Source: Affinundibacterium baiyunense (GTDB lineage Bacteria; Pseudomonadota; Gammaproteobacteria; Burkholderiales; Burkholderiaceae_D). Taken from it: DNA of 64,000 bases. Shown piece by piece: positions 1 to 9,435 of this stretch (within the stretch, counting starts at the first letter, position 1; the number at the start of each line of letters is the position of its first letter). The notes beneath the pieces were generated by a model. It was not told the origin of the DNA and searched no databases. It saw nothing but the letters and a program-made list of their open reading frames with translations. The stretch lies in the NCBI RefSeq assembly GCF_018139645.1, contig NZ_JAGSPM010000002.1, positions 434,001-498,000 of the forward strand. The letters run 5' to 3'. The position numbers and the translations under genes are program-made.

Positions 1-53
1 GCGTATTATGAGATTGAAAAAACAAGCTTCGCAAAATGCACGAGGAATTGACG

Positions 54-1139
54 ATGCCAACCTTGAGACAAATACTCTACGGCGATGTGACTTTCTTAGA
101 GGGTGAAGAATATCGCGCCTTCCAGTTCCGATTTCTGACGGTGTTAATGCTGGCAGGCGCAGTGGTTACTGGTTTGCTCCTGCTTGGGGTGGCGACGGGA
201 ATCAATACGATAGATACGCTTCACGTAGTATCGATGGCGATCTTTATGTCGCTGAGTCTATTGCTCTGGTTAGGCTTGCGTGGTCGCCCGCATTTATTGC
301 TGAAATTGGCATGGATGTATGAGGCAGTTTGTATGGCTGAATATACGTCTGCACTGTATATGGTGTCTGCCGACGAAATGCGCGTGATTTGGTATTTTAC
401 GAATATCCCTGGTGTGTATATCTTACTTGGGCAAAAAGCCGGCATGCTGATAAGCTTGGCGACGATGTTGGGTTTGGCAGTAGGCAACGCTTATTTGCCG
501 CAACCATATTCGATCAATGCGATGGCGACTTTACTGGTTGCCTTGTTTTATTTGGGCGCATTCTTTCATATTTATGGTGCGCGCTCGATGTCTTATTTTG
601 TGCGTATGCGTGAATCCAATCAACGTCTGCGCCATCTCGCCAGCCATGATCCTTTGACGGATTTACTCAATGCAGGTGCCTATTACGCTACTTGCGATCA
701 ATTAATTCATTTGGCGCAACGGCATCATCAGCAGTTTTCAGTGTTGTTTGTCGATCTTGATCACTTTAAAAAAATTAATGACACCTATGGCCATGAAGCT
801 GGTGATATTGTTTTGAAAGCAGTCAGTAAAAGCATGCTAAACGTGGTACGCCAAAGCGATGCAGTTGGCCGGATTGGTGGTGAAGAATTTTCGGTATTTT
901 TACCCGATACTGATTTAGCAGGTGCACATAAGTTAGCCGAGCATATGCGTCAAGAGATTGAAGACTTGATGCCGCAAATTGCGACGCAACGATTGTGTAT
1001 TACCGCAAGTATCGGCATTGCAACTTCCGACCAAGTGGGCGAGAGTATGGCAGCGATACAGCGACGCGCAGATCAGGCGATGTACGAGGCGAAACAATTG
1101 GGGCGCAATCGCGTGTCTTGTTTTGCTACGACTGCTTAA
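54..1139 (+). CDS. Membrane-anchored diguanylate cyclase (GGDEF)
   Basis: Makes c-di-GMP from two GTP at the inner membrane. About 361 aa. The N-terminal half (about residues 20-180) holds some six hydrophobic segments with no recognisable sensor domain. The C-terminal half is a GGDEF domain with an active-site GGEEF at about 275-279. It is preceded five residues upstream by RQSD, the RxxD inhibitory I-site, so product feedback is expected. An ATG lies at 36, but the one at 54 is chosen because GAGGAA stands 6 bases before it. The next gene is convergent. The signal sensed by the membrane part is unknown. Enzyme assignment is firm; physiological role is not. Confidence 0.93.
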   Translation: MPTLRQILYGDVTFLEGEEYRAFQFRFLTVLMLAGAVVTGLLLLGVATGINTIDTLHVVSMAIFMSLSLLLWLGLRGRPHLLLKLAWMYEAVCMAEYTSALYMVSADEMRVIWYFTNIPGVYILLGQKAGMLISLATMLGLAVGNAYLPQPYSINAMATLLVALFYLGAFFHIYGARSMSYFVRMRESNQRLRHLASHDPLTDLLNAGAYYATCDQLIHLAQRHHQQFSVLFVDLDHFKKINDTYGHEAGDIVLKAVSKSMLNVVRQSDAVGRIGGEEFSVFLPDTDLAGAHKLAEHMRQEIEDLMPQIATQRLCITASIGIATSDQVGESMAAIQRRADQAMYEAKQLGRNRVSCFATTA

Positions 1140-1201
1140 TCGTATGAGCTTTGGTGAGTTATCTAGTCGCTCATTGGCTCATCCGCTCACCCCATACTGT
1201 G

Positions 1202-1248
1202 CGGCTCAAGGAACTTTCAAATTGTTACCGAAAATGTCCCTTGAGCCG
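1202..1248. terminator. Hairpin between convergent genes
   Basis: A 10-bp perfect inverted repeat (CGGCTCAAGG at 1202-1211 and its complement at 1239-1248) lies between the convergent diguanylate cyclase gene and the next gene. There is no clear U-tract, so it may be a weak bidirectional terminator or a 3' end stabiliser. Confidence 0.45.
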
Positions 1249-1281
1249 ATCTAACTTACTTCAATGCCTTAACTTGATTTT

Positions 1282-2466
1282 TTAACATGCGGGCTTTTTA
1301 CGCAAAGTATTGATTTGTATATGTGGCCAGCGGGTGGTTTGTCCATTCGAACCGACCATGAACTCGAAGAAGATGATTTGCTCGTATTGTAGTTGTAGCA
1401 CTTCTTGCCCATCCTCGATCACCGTTTCTAACCACAGATTCAAACTCATCTCGGTCACGTTAGCAAACTTCTTGACGAAGGGCGTGTTGAGTATGCCCCC
1501 TTGTGGGCCGCCATCGTGTTTGCTACTCAATTGAATCAAGGTGTATTTGCTAATGTTTTGATCCTTGATTGCATCGCGTAGACGCAAATCGGGACGCACA
1601 GAATAAGGATAATGTTGATCCGCAACGATGCGCTGAAAATACGTCAGGTTGCTATCAGGCTGGGTCACGGTTAAAGATTTATCAAACGCCCACGCCGGTG
1701 CAGGCTCGTCGAGATTGAGTGGCGCTGCCTCTGCAGTGTTGCCATTGGGAGGCACTAGCAAAGCAGAAGCACCCATACTAGGAGAAATCGCTAACGGCGA
1801 GGAAGCGAGATTGGGTGCATTGGCGATTTGTAAGTCTGGCCAAGACTGCACAAATGGTGCGCTCCAACTGTCGGTGCCAGTTGGAAATGCGGGTTTGCCA
1901 GGAACATCTTGTTGAAAGTTACCCGTCAACATGATTGCACTGCCGTGTGGAATCGTGCCGCTTCTTGCTATCGAATAAGGCGGCACATAATTCGGCCCAT
2001 TCGCCCCTGCCCCAATTGAGATCAAGGGATAGCCGTTATCGTCGATTACCGATTGCTCAGTAGCGGCGTGGTTGTACATTTCATTTAGCCACAGATACAT
2101 CCCCACTTCTTCGTGGATACCAACGCCATCGCTAACGCGCTGCACGCTTTGCTTGTATTCGATAGCGCCAGCGAATTGTTCGTTAGTACCACCGCGATTT
2201 CGTACACCACCAGATACCGGAGCAAAGCTCAGTTCTTCAGTATAGTCTTCGCATAAAAAATGAAAAATACCAAAAATGGTTTCGGTATTGGTGCCAGGCG
2301 ACGGCATACAAGTCGTATGTAAGCCCCAACCTGTCGCACTCTTGTTAGGATTGACATTGACCCAAGTGCCGATCAGTTGTTCCAATATGCCGTAGTTAGC
2401 TGGCGCATCTAAGACGGCGTCTGAGTATTCTGGATACGGCGGTGTTGGGGTTTGCGGAATGCTCAT
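1282..2466 (-). CDS. Hypothetical protein, nitrobindin/lipocalin-like beta-barrel features
   Basis: About 394 aa, no signal peptide. The N-terminal part has the order of motifs seen in nitrobindin-like heme-binding beta-barrels: a LIGTW segment near the start, a Y-E-L-F-like strand, and an HEEVGMYLW segment resembling the conserved HEE-GYW stretch. A second half (about residues 230-390) has similar features, so the protein may hold an internally duplicated barrel. A Pro- and Ala-rich linker separates the halves. The ATG at 2466 is preferred over the upstream in-frame start at 2523 because GGAG lies 8 bases before it. Function is not known; family assignment is inference from motif order only. 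Confidence 0.6.
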   Translation of the reverse strand: MSIPQTPTPPYPEYSDAVLDAPANYGILEQLIGTWVNVNPNKSATGWGLHTTCMPSPGTNTETIFGIFHFLCEDYTEELSFAPVSGGVRNRGGTNEQFAGAIEYKQSVQRVSDGVGIHEEVGMYLWLNEMYNHAATEQSVIDDNGYPLISIGAGANGPNYVPPYSIARSGTIPHGSAIMLTGNFQQDVPGKPAFPTGTDSWSAPFVQSWPDLQIANAPNLASSPLAISPSMGASALLVPPNGNTAEAAPLNLDEPAPAWAFDKSLTVTQPDSNLTYFQRIVADQHYPYSVRPDLRLRDAIKDQNISKYTLIQLSSKHDGGPQGGILNTPFVKKFANVTEMSLNLWLETVIEDGQEVLQLQYEQIIFFEFMVGSNGQTTRWPHIQINTLRKKPAC

Positions 2467-2886
2467 GTTCGTTGCTCCATTAAAAAGTATCAGGGTTGAA
2501 TTTGGCGTGATCGATCTCGACAATTGTTTTTACATGGCAGGCGCTTGCATCGCACGCAACAGAGTCGGTGGAATTACAAAAGCCTTTCCAGTTTCATCGC
2601 TATTCAGATTGAATCTCTGGCGCTACTAAGCACAAAGAAAAACCGTCTTTCAGAAATTGTGTTTGTGATGAAACTGGATTTTATTTTTAGCAAGCATCGT
2701 GCCAAGTGGGGAAATGTAGGTGCCGTGTTGACGCGGTGCTGTATCGACGCAGTGTTGGGTCGATAGCCACATACGGGTAGTGAGGAGAAACGCAGCGTTA
2801 GCGCGTGTTGCAAGAGATGGTGATGTTCGACATCGCTTTACATGTCAAGCCTGAAGCGGCTCAACATGTAAATGGAAAAAGCGGAC
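2467..2886. other. Intergenic region without a credible gene
   Basis: This 420-bp stretch between two minus-strand genes carries only short ORFs with poor codon use. The one notable element is the stem-loop at 2837-2872. The promoter of the nitrobindin-like gene should lie in its left part, but no convincing -35/-10 pair was seen. Confidence 0.5.
2837..2872 (-). terminator. Stem-loop after the DUF5916 gene
   Basis: TTTACATGT (2837-2845) pairs with ACATGTAAA (2864-2872), and an inner AGCC/GGCT pair extends the stem. It sits 15 bases past the stop codon of the minus-strand gene ending at 2887. No U-tract follows on the minus strand, so a factor-independent role is uncertain. Confidence 0.5.
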
Positions 2887-5190
2887 TTAAAACAAATGAC
2901 TCAATTTGATAAAGACACGTTTGCCTGTATGAAGTGAAAGCTGATTCGTTGGTCGTGCTTGCACCAAGCCATGTTCATCATGGAATAAACCTATGTTTTC
3001 TTGTCGATCAACATAGCCGAGGTAAACACTTGATCCTGGGCTTAGTACGTAGCGCAATTGTAGATTGGTGTTGAGACTCTTTTCGTTTTTTAAGCTACTC
3101 CAAGTTTGATTTGCGGATAGGGAGTGATAATCCATAATCAGACTGGCACCCCAATAGTTATCGAACTGGTAGGCGAGATTAAAGCGCGCAAGTCGATCAA
3201 GATAGACAGTGCCTTTGGCGTGACGTAGATCATTCCAGATATAACTCGCATCTAGACGCACATGGCGACCGAACAGCCACTTTATTTTTAGTTGCGCATT
3301 GCGCGCATCGCCGCTCAACACAGCAGGATCAACAAATTGGTAATTGGGTGCTTGTCGCTGGCCCAATTTAATGGTGCTCACTAGCTCAGGCAAGGTACGA
3401 GTGTGCCAACCTATTAACCAACCCGCCGTCTTGACCTTTTGATTGTTCAGATTATCGGATTGTTGTACTGCCTCTATCGTGAAAGTATTGGCTTGCTTAG
3501 CTTTGAGGGTGTATAGCAAATGGTTTTTTTGATCTTGAAATTGACCCTGTTGATTGTCGGTATGGGTGAGCGTGGCTTTGAGCTCTTGCGTCAGTATCCA
3601 ATCTCCAGGTGCGCCGAACCAAGTATAGTTCGCTTGCTGTTCGTTTTGTTTGATATCGGTACGTGGAATAAAGCCTAAACGAGCATCAAATTGTTGTCCT
3701 ATGTCGGTATATTTTCCGCTATAGGTCAATGCACGTGAGCCATAAATCGCTTCGACATAGGCTAGATGGTCGTTGTTATTCGTTTGCTTGTTGTTTTGAT
3801 TTTCGCCTTCATGCTTGTTTTGATGCTGTTTGCTTTGGCTTTTTGCGAATTGTCCAGTGAAGATCCAGTTGGCTAATGGCGTCAGTCTGAAATCCGCCCC
3901 GGCAACTGAGTTGGCTTGATCAGCTTGGCTGCGCTTACTGAATAGAAGTCCGAGGTTACCGGTTTGGCCAAAGTCGACCTGCCCACGTACTAAGCCGATA
4001 TGGGCTTTGCCAGCCGCAGGCTCGGATACATCGTCCATCATCATGCCGCCAAGCGCAAATTGATTTTGACGGCCGGTCACGCGTAGTCCTGCATCTGGTT
4101 CGACAATGCGGCGTGAGAAAAATAAGGGTAAGGGAGTTTTGAAAAAGCCAGAGTTCTCTAAAAAGAAGGGACGTTTTTCTGGGAATAAAGTTTCGAAGCG
4201 TTTATCTACCAAGACTTGTGGTTCGTCGCTTTCTACATCGGAAAAATCTGGATTCAAAGTGAGATCGACGGTGACCGAATTATTCCACACATATTTGGCA
4301 TCCAAACCAAGCTGTGTTTTTTGTTGTTGAACAAAACCGACATACTTTTTACCTTGTTTGTCGATGTTGGTCAGAAACTTGTCTTTGCCGCTAAAAAGAT
4401 AGGGATTGACGTGGTAGTTTCGTTGTTCTGCTATGCGCTCATTGATCACTACAGTGCCAAACTGGTTAACCAGAGTCGGCTGCTGCTTGGAGATAAGAGG
4501 CCAGGTGATAAATTCGGTGAACTCAGGAATATAGCGCGCCACGGAAAGTCCCCATTCTTGTTTATCACCATTGGCAAAACGTAAGCTCTTGAATGGAATT
4601 GCGATCTTGACGATGTAACCAAACTCGGTTAACTCACCTTCAGTGCGCCATTGGGTGTCGAAATCAAAATCTTCTTCTTTGCCTTCTATATAGCTGGAGT
4701 CGGCCTGTACCCCAAGCGGGGTTACATAGAATACAAAGGCACGCTGCCCATCTTTGAAGGTATCGATTTGCAGCAAAACGAAATCTTCTCCGCCATTATT
4801 TTCACGTCGTGAATGTCGTGCAATTAAATGTTTAGGATTGGCATGTGCAACAAAGATCGTGTATAGATTTTCTTGGTCGTAAGAGAGATAAGCCTTAGTC
4901 GCATAGCTTGGTGCGCTTCCTTCATGCGGCGTGTTTTGCACAAACTGCTTGATCTCAACACCTGCGGTGGCAGGAATGTTGTCTGGTTGGCGATAATCTT
5001 TCAATTGGGGTGGTTTATCGGCTTTGGGGATGACTAACTGCGCCAGTGCGGGATTTTGTAGCAGCAAGCTAATGATTCCGAATATTCCAAATACAAATGC
5101 GGTCAGTAATCTTTTGTTTGAATTTCCATGTATGTTTCGCACCGTAGCTTTGCAGGTGTGAGTAAAGTGTTTTGCGATTATTGTTGCCAT
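2887..5190 (-). CDS. DUF5916-family protein: CBM9-like domain plus outer-membrane beta-barrel
   Basis: About 767 aa with a signal peptide ending near PALAQ (about residue 51). Residues about 60-250 form a CBM9-like carbohydrate-binding fold with the usual aromatic and acidic strands (YDQENLYTIFVAH, TPLGVQADS, VKIAIPFKSLRF). The rest is a DUF5916 region of alternating polar/hydrophobic strands typical of an outer-membrane barrel, with the family landmark VESDEPQVLVDKRFETLFPEKRPFFLE-like block in the middle. The family is widespread and uncharacterised; it is thought to sit in the outer membrane, possibly in glycan or peptide handling. It is divergent from the LytS/LytR pair, which makes it a candidate target of that system (inference). 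Confidence 0.8.
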   Translation of the reverse strand: MATIIAKHFTHTCKATVRNIHGNSNKRLLTAFVFGIFGIISLLLQNPALAQLVIPKADKPPQLKDYRQPDNIPATAGVEIKQFVQNTPHEGSAPSYATKAYLSYDQENLYTIFVAHANPKHLIARHSRRENNGGEDFVLLQIDTFKDGQRAFVFYVTPLGVQADSSYIEGKEEDFDFDTQWRTEGELTEFGYIVKIAIPFKSLRFANGDKQEWGLSVARYIPEFTEFITWPLISKQQPTLVNQFGTVVINERIAEQRNYHVNPYLFSGKDKFLTNIDKQGKKYVGFVQQQKTQLGLDAKYVWNNSVTVDLTLNPDFSDVESDEPQVLVDKRFETLFPEKRPFFLENSGFFKTPLPLFFSRRIVEPDAGLRVTGRQNQFALGGMMMDDVSEPAAGKAHIGLVRGQVDFGQTGNLGLLFSKRSQADQANSVAGADFRLTPLANWIFTGQFAKSQSKQHQNKHEGENQNNKQTNNNDHLAYVEAIYGSRALTYSGKYTDIGQQFDARLGFIPRTDIKQNEQQANYTWFGAPGDWILTQELKATLTHTDNQQGQFQDQKNHLLYTLKAKQANTFTIEAVQQSDNLNNQKVKTAGWLIGWHTRTLPELVSTIKLGQRQAPNYQFVDPAVLSGDARNAQLKIKWLFGRHVRLDASYIWNDLRHAKGTVYLDRLARFNLAYQFDNYWGASLIMDYHSLSANQTWSSLKNEKSLNTNLQLRYVLSPGSSVYLGYVDRQENIGLFHDEHGLVQARPTNQLSLHTGKRVFIKLSHLF

Positions 5191-5519
5191 GTGACGTCCA
5201 AATCAGTACAAGTCGAGCGACAATTATCTTGGCTTTGTTTGATATCTTCATTGTAAGAGTGATAGATTGCTATCACGGTGTGATAGCGTGTTTTTGGGCA
5301 ATTCTTTGAGCACCCGATGTCATACTTGCCGTGCGGATATTGGTAGCTTGTTCAGCTTCGTTACGTCTAGCAAGCGACTTAGTTTGTTGCTGTGAATTAA
5401 GCAAAATTCGTCTCTGCATCGCCACTTTCATCACCCACTTAAGATTGTGATGAGTGTGCATTTTAGTGTGATGGAATACATGCGAATTTGATTTGCTAGG
5501 AATTTATCGCGTTATACTA
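5191..5519. promoter_or_regulatory. Divergent regulatory region with two inverted repeats
   Basis: This region separates the DUF5916 gene from the histidine kinase gene. It has TGATAG-N4-CTATCA at 5260-5275 followed 5 bp later by another TGATAG (5281-5286). It also has TCATCAC-N12-GTGATGA at 5428-5453. These look like operator sites for dimeric regulators. A possible -10 (TATACT, 5513-5518) lies immediately before the kinase start, but its -35 partner is poor, so that promoter is weakly supported. Confidence 0.4.
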
Positions 5520-6656
5520 ATGCGCATGACTAGCCTGACAAATTCCTCGTTGCTTTTGCCGATTAAGTTTCCAGATTGGAAGCGGCCATTCTTTTTCTTG
5601 CTCTATAATTTCTTGGGATGGGGTTCACTATGTGTATTGATTGCCTTGGCAATTTATAGCGAAGATTTACGTAATGGTGAGCGAGCACAGTTCGGGACGA
5701 TTTTTGTAAATTGGGTAGCAGCTGCTTTGGTGCTAGCGCCACTCTCTTGGGTATTATATTTTTTGTCGTGTCGTTGGGACGAGTATCTGAATCACGCGCG
5801 TGTCATTTTTCTCGCTTATGTACTTTCATTTCTTTTTATCATACCGTGGCACATTTTCAACGCTGCTTTTGCACTCATTTGGGCACGTAAGGACATTCCA
5901 TTCTTAGATCGTGTACTTGCTTACGAAAATGCCGTTTGCTTGTTTCGGATTTGTGCGATTACGGCTGTATTTGCAGCAGTGTTGGGATTGCGTTTGTGGC
6001 AGCAAAATCAAAAGCGTTTGACTGCGCTACGCGATCAGCGTGAACATTCTCTGCGTTTGAGTTTGGCTTTGGAACAGCAAAATCTTGCGATGTTGAAGGC
6101 GCAATTGGAACCGCACTTTATGTTTAATTCTTTAAATGCATTGTCTGGTTTAGTGCGTTCTGCCAACAGTGAAAGCGCATTGATTGCGATTGAAAAATTA
6201 AGTGAGCTTTTACGTTACTCACTAGCATCTGGTGAAATGACCTGGGTTGGCATACAAGACGAAGTGCAGTGTTTGAATGACTATTTGTGCTTACAGAAAT
6301 TACGTTATGGTGAACGATTAAAGGTAGAGATGCATGGACTTAGCCCAGCGGTTCTTGCTTATGATTGCCCCCCATTTTTGCTCCAGCCTCTGTTAGAAAA
6401 CGCGCTACGGCATGATTTGGAGTGTCACAAAGGTGAAAGCGATATCGTATTCACTTTTAGCTTGGATAGCAGAGGCTTGCTATGTAGCGTGAGTAATCCA
6501 GTTCATGTCGGAGTTGCCAGCGCGCCCGGTTTTGGCCTAGGTTTAAAAACGCTGAAGGCGCGTCTTCATTCTTTATATCATGGCGCAGCTAGTCTTAATG
6601 CAGGCAAAGTTGGTAATCGCTTTCAAGTAGATATTTTTCTGCCAAATGAGTATTAA
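5520..6656 (+). CDS. LytS/AlgZ-type sensor histidine kinase
   Basis: About 378 aa. Four or so membrane segments (about residues 20-170) are followed by a short coiled region and a His_kinase (PF06580) domain. The phospho-acceptor motif reads EPHFMFNSLNALSGL, the variant of PHFLFN typical of this class. The catalytic domain has LLENALRH as N-box and GFGLGLKTLKARL as G-box. No separate sensor domain is evident. Its stop overlaps the start of the response regulator by 11 bp, so the two are translationally coupled. The in-frame TTG at 5493 is rejected in favour of ATG 5520 (ATG 5526 is equally possible); no strong ribosome-binding site decides this. Confidence 0.88.
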   Translation: MRMTSLTNSSLLLPIKFPDWKRPFFFLLYNFLGWGSLCVLIALAIYSEDLRNGERAQFGTIFVNWVAAALVLAPLSWVLYFLSCRWDEYLNHARVIFLAYVLSFLFIIPWHIFNAAFALIWARKDIPFLDRVLAYENAVCLFRICAITAVFAAVLGLRLWQQNQKRLTALRDQREHSLRLSLALEQQNLAMLKAQLEPHFMFNSLNALSGLVRSANSESALIAIEKLSELLRYSLASGEMTWVGIQDEVQCLNDYLCLQKLRYGERLKVEMHGLSPAVLAYDCPPFLLQPLLENALRHDLECHKGESDIVFTFSLDSRGLLCSVSNPVHVGVASAPGFGLGLKTLKARLHSLYHGAASLNAGKVGNRFQVDIFLPNEY

Positions 6657-7419
6657 CGCAATTATTGTCGATGACGAACAATTGGGGCGGGTCAATTTGC
6701 AATGTGCCCTACGCAATTATCCAGAATGGCAAGTATTGGCGCTATGTGAAAGCGCGAGTGAAGCCGAGCAAGTGTTGGCGCAGCATCAAGTCGATGTCAT
6801 CTTTCTCGATATTCATATGCCAGAAACTTCAGGTATCGATCTCGCCAAGCGACTTTGTAAAACCAGCGCACCACCTGTGATCATTTTTGTGACCGCGCAT
6901 AGTTGTTATGCATTGCACGCGTTTGAATGTTTCGCTTTGGATTATTTGCTGAAACCTTTTTCCAATACACGTTTGTCTGAAACACTGGGACGTGCCGCAG
7001 AGACGGTACGCATGCGTGGCAAAAGTGGTTATGGTCAAACGCTAAACGCTTATCTAGAAACAGGCTCAACGCCGCAACATGCTTATCTGCAACAGGTTGC
7101 CATACGTAGCCTTGGTGAGATCGAAGTCGTATCTTTGGATCAGGTCAGTTACATATCGACTGCTGGCAATTATGTCGAACTACACACCAAACTCGGCTGC
7201 AAATTGTTACGTGTGACGATGAACACCTTAGAGCAAAAGCTTGATCCACAAGTTTTTGTGCGTGTGCATCGCGGTTTCATTGTACGTGCGACCGATATGA
7301 TCAAACTCGGTAATTTCACAAACGGCGCGGCAACTCTGGCGCTACGTTGTGGTCATACATTACCGGTCAGCCGAGCCTACCTACAGATGGTCAAAGAGAT
7401 CATGATTGATTCGATTTGA
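6646..7419 (+). CDS. LytTR-family response regulator
   Basis: About 257 aa. The receiver domain (residues 3-120) shows the acidic pair in IIVDDEQ, the phospho-accepting Asp in VIFLDIHMPE, and the T/K switch residues (VTAHS, LLKPF). A LytTR DNA-binding domain fills about residues 150-250, with the family pattern VSYISTAGNYVELHT and VHRGFIVR. The gene overlaps the kinase by 11 bp, making a cognate pair. LytTR proteins bind spaced direct repeats; possible targets are the divergent DUF5916 gene and the downstream AraC-type regulator (inference). Confidence 0.92.
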   Translation: MSINAIIVDDEQLGRVNLQCALRNYPEWQVLALCESASEAEQVLAQHQVDVIFLDIHMPETSGIDLAKRLCKTSAPPVIIFVTAHSCYALHAFECFALDYLLKPFSNTRLSETLGRAAETVRMRGKSGYGQTLNAYLETGSTPQHAYLQQVAIRSLGEIEVVSLDQVSYISTAGNYVELHTKLGCKLLRVTMNTLEQKLDPQVFVRVHRGFIVRATDMIKLGNFTNGAATLALRCGHTLPVSRAYLQMVKEIMIDSI

Positions 7420-7556
7420 GCTACTATCGTGATTTTCAGCGACGCTACTTATTCATTTACTTAGATAGATGTGTTGTTAGCATGTTGTGATTTGCATTGA
7501 CGTGCATTGATTTGTGTTGCGGCGCACCTTTTATCACTCGATTCATTCATTTGAGC

Positions 7557-8612
7557 ATGGTTCATAATCACCTCTTATTTTTCTTTGCCGCGCTTGGTTC
7601 ATTTAATGGATTAGCACTCTCCATCTATCTTTTGATCGCGGGTTCGGTCTCGGTCGCGCAGCGGTGGTTAGCGATTTTAATTTTGATGGTGAGTATCCGT
7701 ACCGGTAAATCCGTTGCGCTGGTTTTTTTATCTGATACGCCGTCAATTGTCATACAAATTGGTTTGACTGCATGTTTCTTCATCGGTCCTTGTTTGTATT
7801 TCTTTGTGCGCCATAGCTTGAGTAGTGAGAAGCTTTTGGGGCAATGGGAGCGCCTGCATTTATTGGTGATTAGCTTGGTCGCATTGTTGGTTAATCTGAT
7901 TTGGCCCTACGCGAATGATCCGCAACTGTGGCACGGCCCGATTGTGGGAACAATTACTTGGCTTTGGTTTGCCTATCTGCTGATTAGTAGCGGTATCTTG
8001 ATACAGCAAAAACATCGTCTTCCCACTGCAACTGCAGGACGTTTGCTACTTACAGTTGTGGCAGGCCTATGGTTCATTTGGCTAGCCTATGCTAGCTCCG
8101 GTTATACCTCGTATATTGTGGGGGCATTATCGTTTTCCTTTGTTTTGTATTTGTGTTTGATCGTGTTGTGGGGGTGGCGGCATGGTAGTGCACCAGTCGA
8201 GCCGTATCAGAACCGAAGAATTGAAACACCAGCAGCAAGCATAGAATTGCAAGCCTTAGCCGATTTAATGGCGAAAGAACGTTTGTTTCTTGATCCTATG
8301 CTCAACTTATCGCGTCTGGCGCGACGTTTGGGTATGCCGCAAGCACGTTTGTCACAGCTCTTGAACGACAATAACGGAACCTCTTTCAAGCAATATTTAA
8401 ACGCGTTGCGTGTCGCGGAAGCGCAGCATTTGCTGCTACAAAATGCCGAGCATTCTCTAGAAAATATTGCAGAGGCAGCAGGCTTTCAATCGATGTCGAC
8501 CTTTTATGCCGCCTTCAAAAAAGTGAATGGATGCACGCCTTCATCGTATCGAGAACAACATCAGACTCCGAAAACTGATTTTAGTAGTCCTGAAATATCT
8601 AGTCAGGCATAG
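7557..8612 (+). CDS. Seven-TM membrane-anchored AraC-family transcription regulator
   Basis: About 351 aa. The first 215 residues form roughly seven hydrophobic helices, the usual architecture of membrane-bound AraC regulators. After a linker, an AraC/XylS helix-turn-helix domain occupies about residues 235-340, ending in the signature AAGFQSMSTFYAAFKKVNGCTPSSYR. The ORF is open from 7497, but ATG 7557 begins exactly at the first membrane helix and is preferred. It follows the LytTR regulator by 137 bp and could be in the same regulon. The membrane part would sense an unknown extracytoplasmic signal. Confidence 0.88.
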   Translation: MVHNHLLFFFAALGSFNGLALSIYLLIAGSVSVAQRWLAILILMVSIRTGKSVALVFLSDTPSIVIQIGLTACFFIGPCLYFFVRHSLSSEKLLGQWERLHLLVISLVALLVNLIWPYANDPQLWHGPIVGTITWLWFAYLLISSGILIQQKHRLPTATAGRLLLTVVAGLWFIWLAYASSGYTSYIVGALSFSFVLYLCLIVLWGWRHGSAPVEPYQNRRIETPAASIELQALADLMAKERLFLDPMLNLSRLARRLGMPQARLSQLLNDNNGTSFKQYLNALRVAEAQHLLLQNAEHSLENIAEAAGFQSMSTFYAAFKKVNGCTPSSYREQHQTPKTDFSSPEISSQA

Positions 8613-8670
8613 ATTTCAACGCAAATCCTTATGATGAAAGCTCCTTTAACTTTTAACGGAGCTCTCTATC

Positions 8671-8769
8671 ATGTCTTCTTCTCCAAACAGTGTGTTCTTA
8701 GCCGCGGTGGCTAAGGACGCTTTCCTCAAAACTTCCAGCAGTAGTTCGCGGTTTTTTCTAAATCGTTGA
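8671..8769 (+). CDS. Possible small ORF, 32 codons
   Basis: ATG at 8671 has GGAG 11 bases upstream. The product is Ser-rich, 32 aa, with no recognised family. It lies in the gap between the AraC-type regulator and the NTF2-like gene, just after an AGCTCC/GGAGCT mini-hairpin (about 8639-8664). Codon use is plausible, but length and the absence of a family make this weak. Confidence 0.25.
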   Translation: MSSSPNSVFLAAVAKDAFLKTSSSSSRFFLNR

Positions 8770-8862
8770 TTCAATCTTTCACTTCTTCATAGGAATTGGA
8801 GAAGCAAGAGATCGATATCCGCGCGTCGTCATTTTTCAATTTTCTACATCAAGGATTTAAAT

Positions 8863-9309
8863 ATGAAATTTTTTCTAAAACCTATTTTTTGGATCAGCAT
8901 TCTCGCCAGTTTATCCCACCCCGTTTTCGCTCAAGTGCAGCAGCATAAAGAATTTGCCGCGGTGGATCAGACTATGCAAACGATGATGCAAGCTTTTAGA
9001 GCTGGTCGGGCCGATATCGCCTTACAAGTCGCCAGAAAAGATGCAATCGTGTTGGGATATTCAAATCGGCAACAAAAAGTCGTCACACAAAGCGGAGAAG
9101 AATGGGTACAAGGGTTTCCCGGTCATCCAGCAGAGGACGAAGCCCAGCGCCATCGCCAGTACACCATATTGGATATCAGCGATCTCGGTGCCGTCGTCAA
9201 AGTCACTTTAGATTATCCACAATGGCAAGGCGTCGACTACCTTGCGCTGAATAAAATTGATGGGCAGTGGAAAATTGTTAGTAAGTCTTGGAGTGGGGTT
9301 CGCAAGTAG
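8863..9309 (+). CDS. Secreted NTF2-like (SnoaL/lumazine-binding-like) protein
   Basis: About 148 aa. A signal peptide is cleaved near VFA-Q (residue 24). The mature 125 residues have the helix-then-sheet order of the NTF2-like fold: a DQTMQTMMQAFRAGRAD helix, then strands ending in KIDGQWKIVSKSW, the typical final strand of SnoaL/DUF4440 or lumazine-binding-like proteins. The catalytic or binding role is unknown. It is a single-gene unit; an inverted repeat lies downstream. Confidence 0.72.
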   Translation: MKFFLKPIFWISILASLSHPVFAQVQQHKEFAAVDQTMQTMMQAFRAGRADIALQVARKDAIVLGYSNRQQKVVTQSGEEWVQGFPGHPAEDEAQRHRQYTILDISDLGAVVKVTLDYPQWQGVDYLALNKIDGQWKIVSKSWSGVRK

Positions 9310-9381
9310 TTTGTTTTATTGTGGTTGAATTATTCAGCTTACAAAATCTTCACGCTGCACTCTCCCAGAGTCTTACTATTA

Positions 9382-9418
9382 ATTGCTACAGCTAAGCGCC
9401 GTGCTTCGCTGTAGCAAT
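9382..9418. terminator. Hairpin between convergent genes
   Basis: An 11-bp perfect stem (ATTGCTACAGC at 9382-9392, complement at 9408-9418) with a 15-base loop lies between the NTF2-like gene and the OsmC-YcaO gene, which converge here. It probably serves both directions, though U-tracts are short. Confidence 0.6.
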
Positions 9419-9435
9419 CTGACTTTTGAGATGCT

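Noticed and set aside
2524-2813. Short ORFs on both strands between the nitrobindin-like and DUF5916 genes
   Set aside because: No ribosome-binding site and no family resemblance; Arg/Ser-rich products typical of random translation.
5273-5461. 62-codon minus-strand ORF in the LytS upstream region
   Set aside because: Covers the operator-like inverted repeats, no family, no ribosome-binding site.
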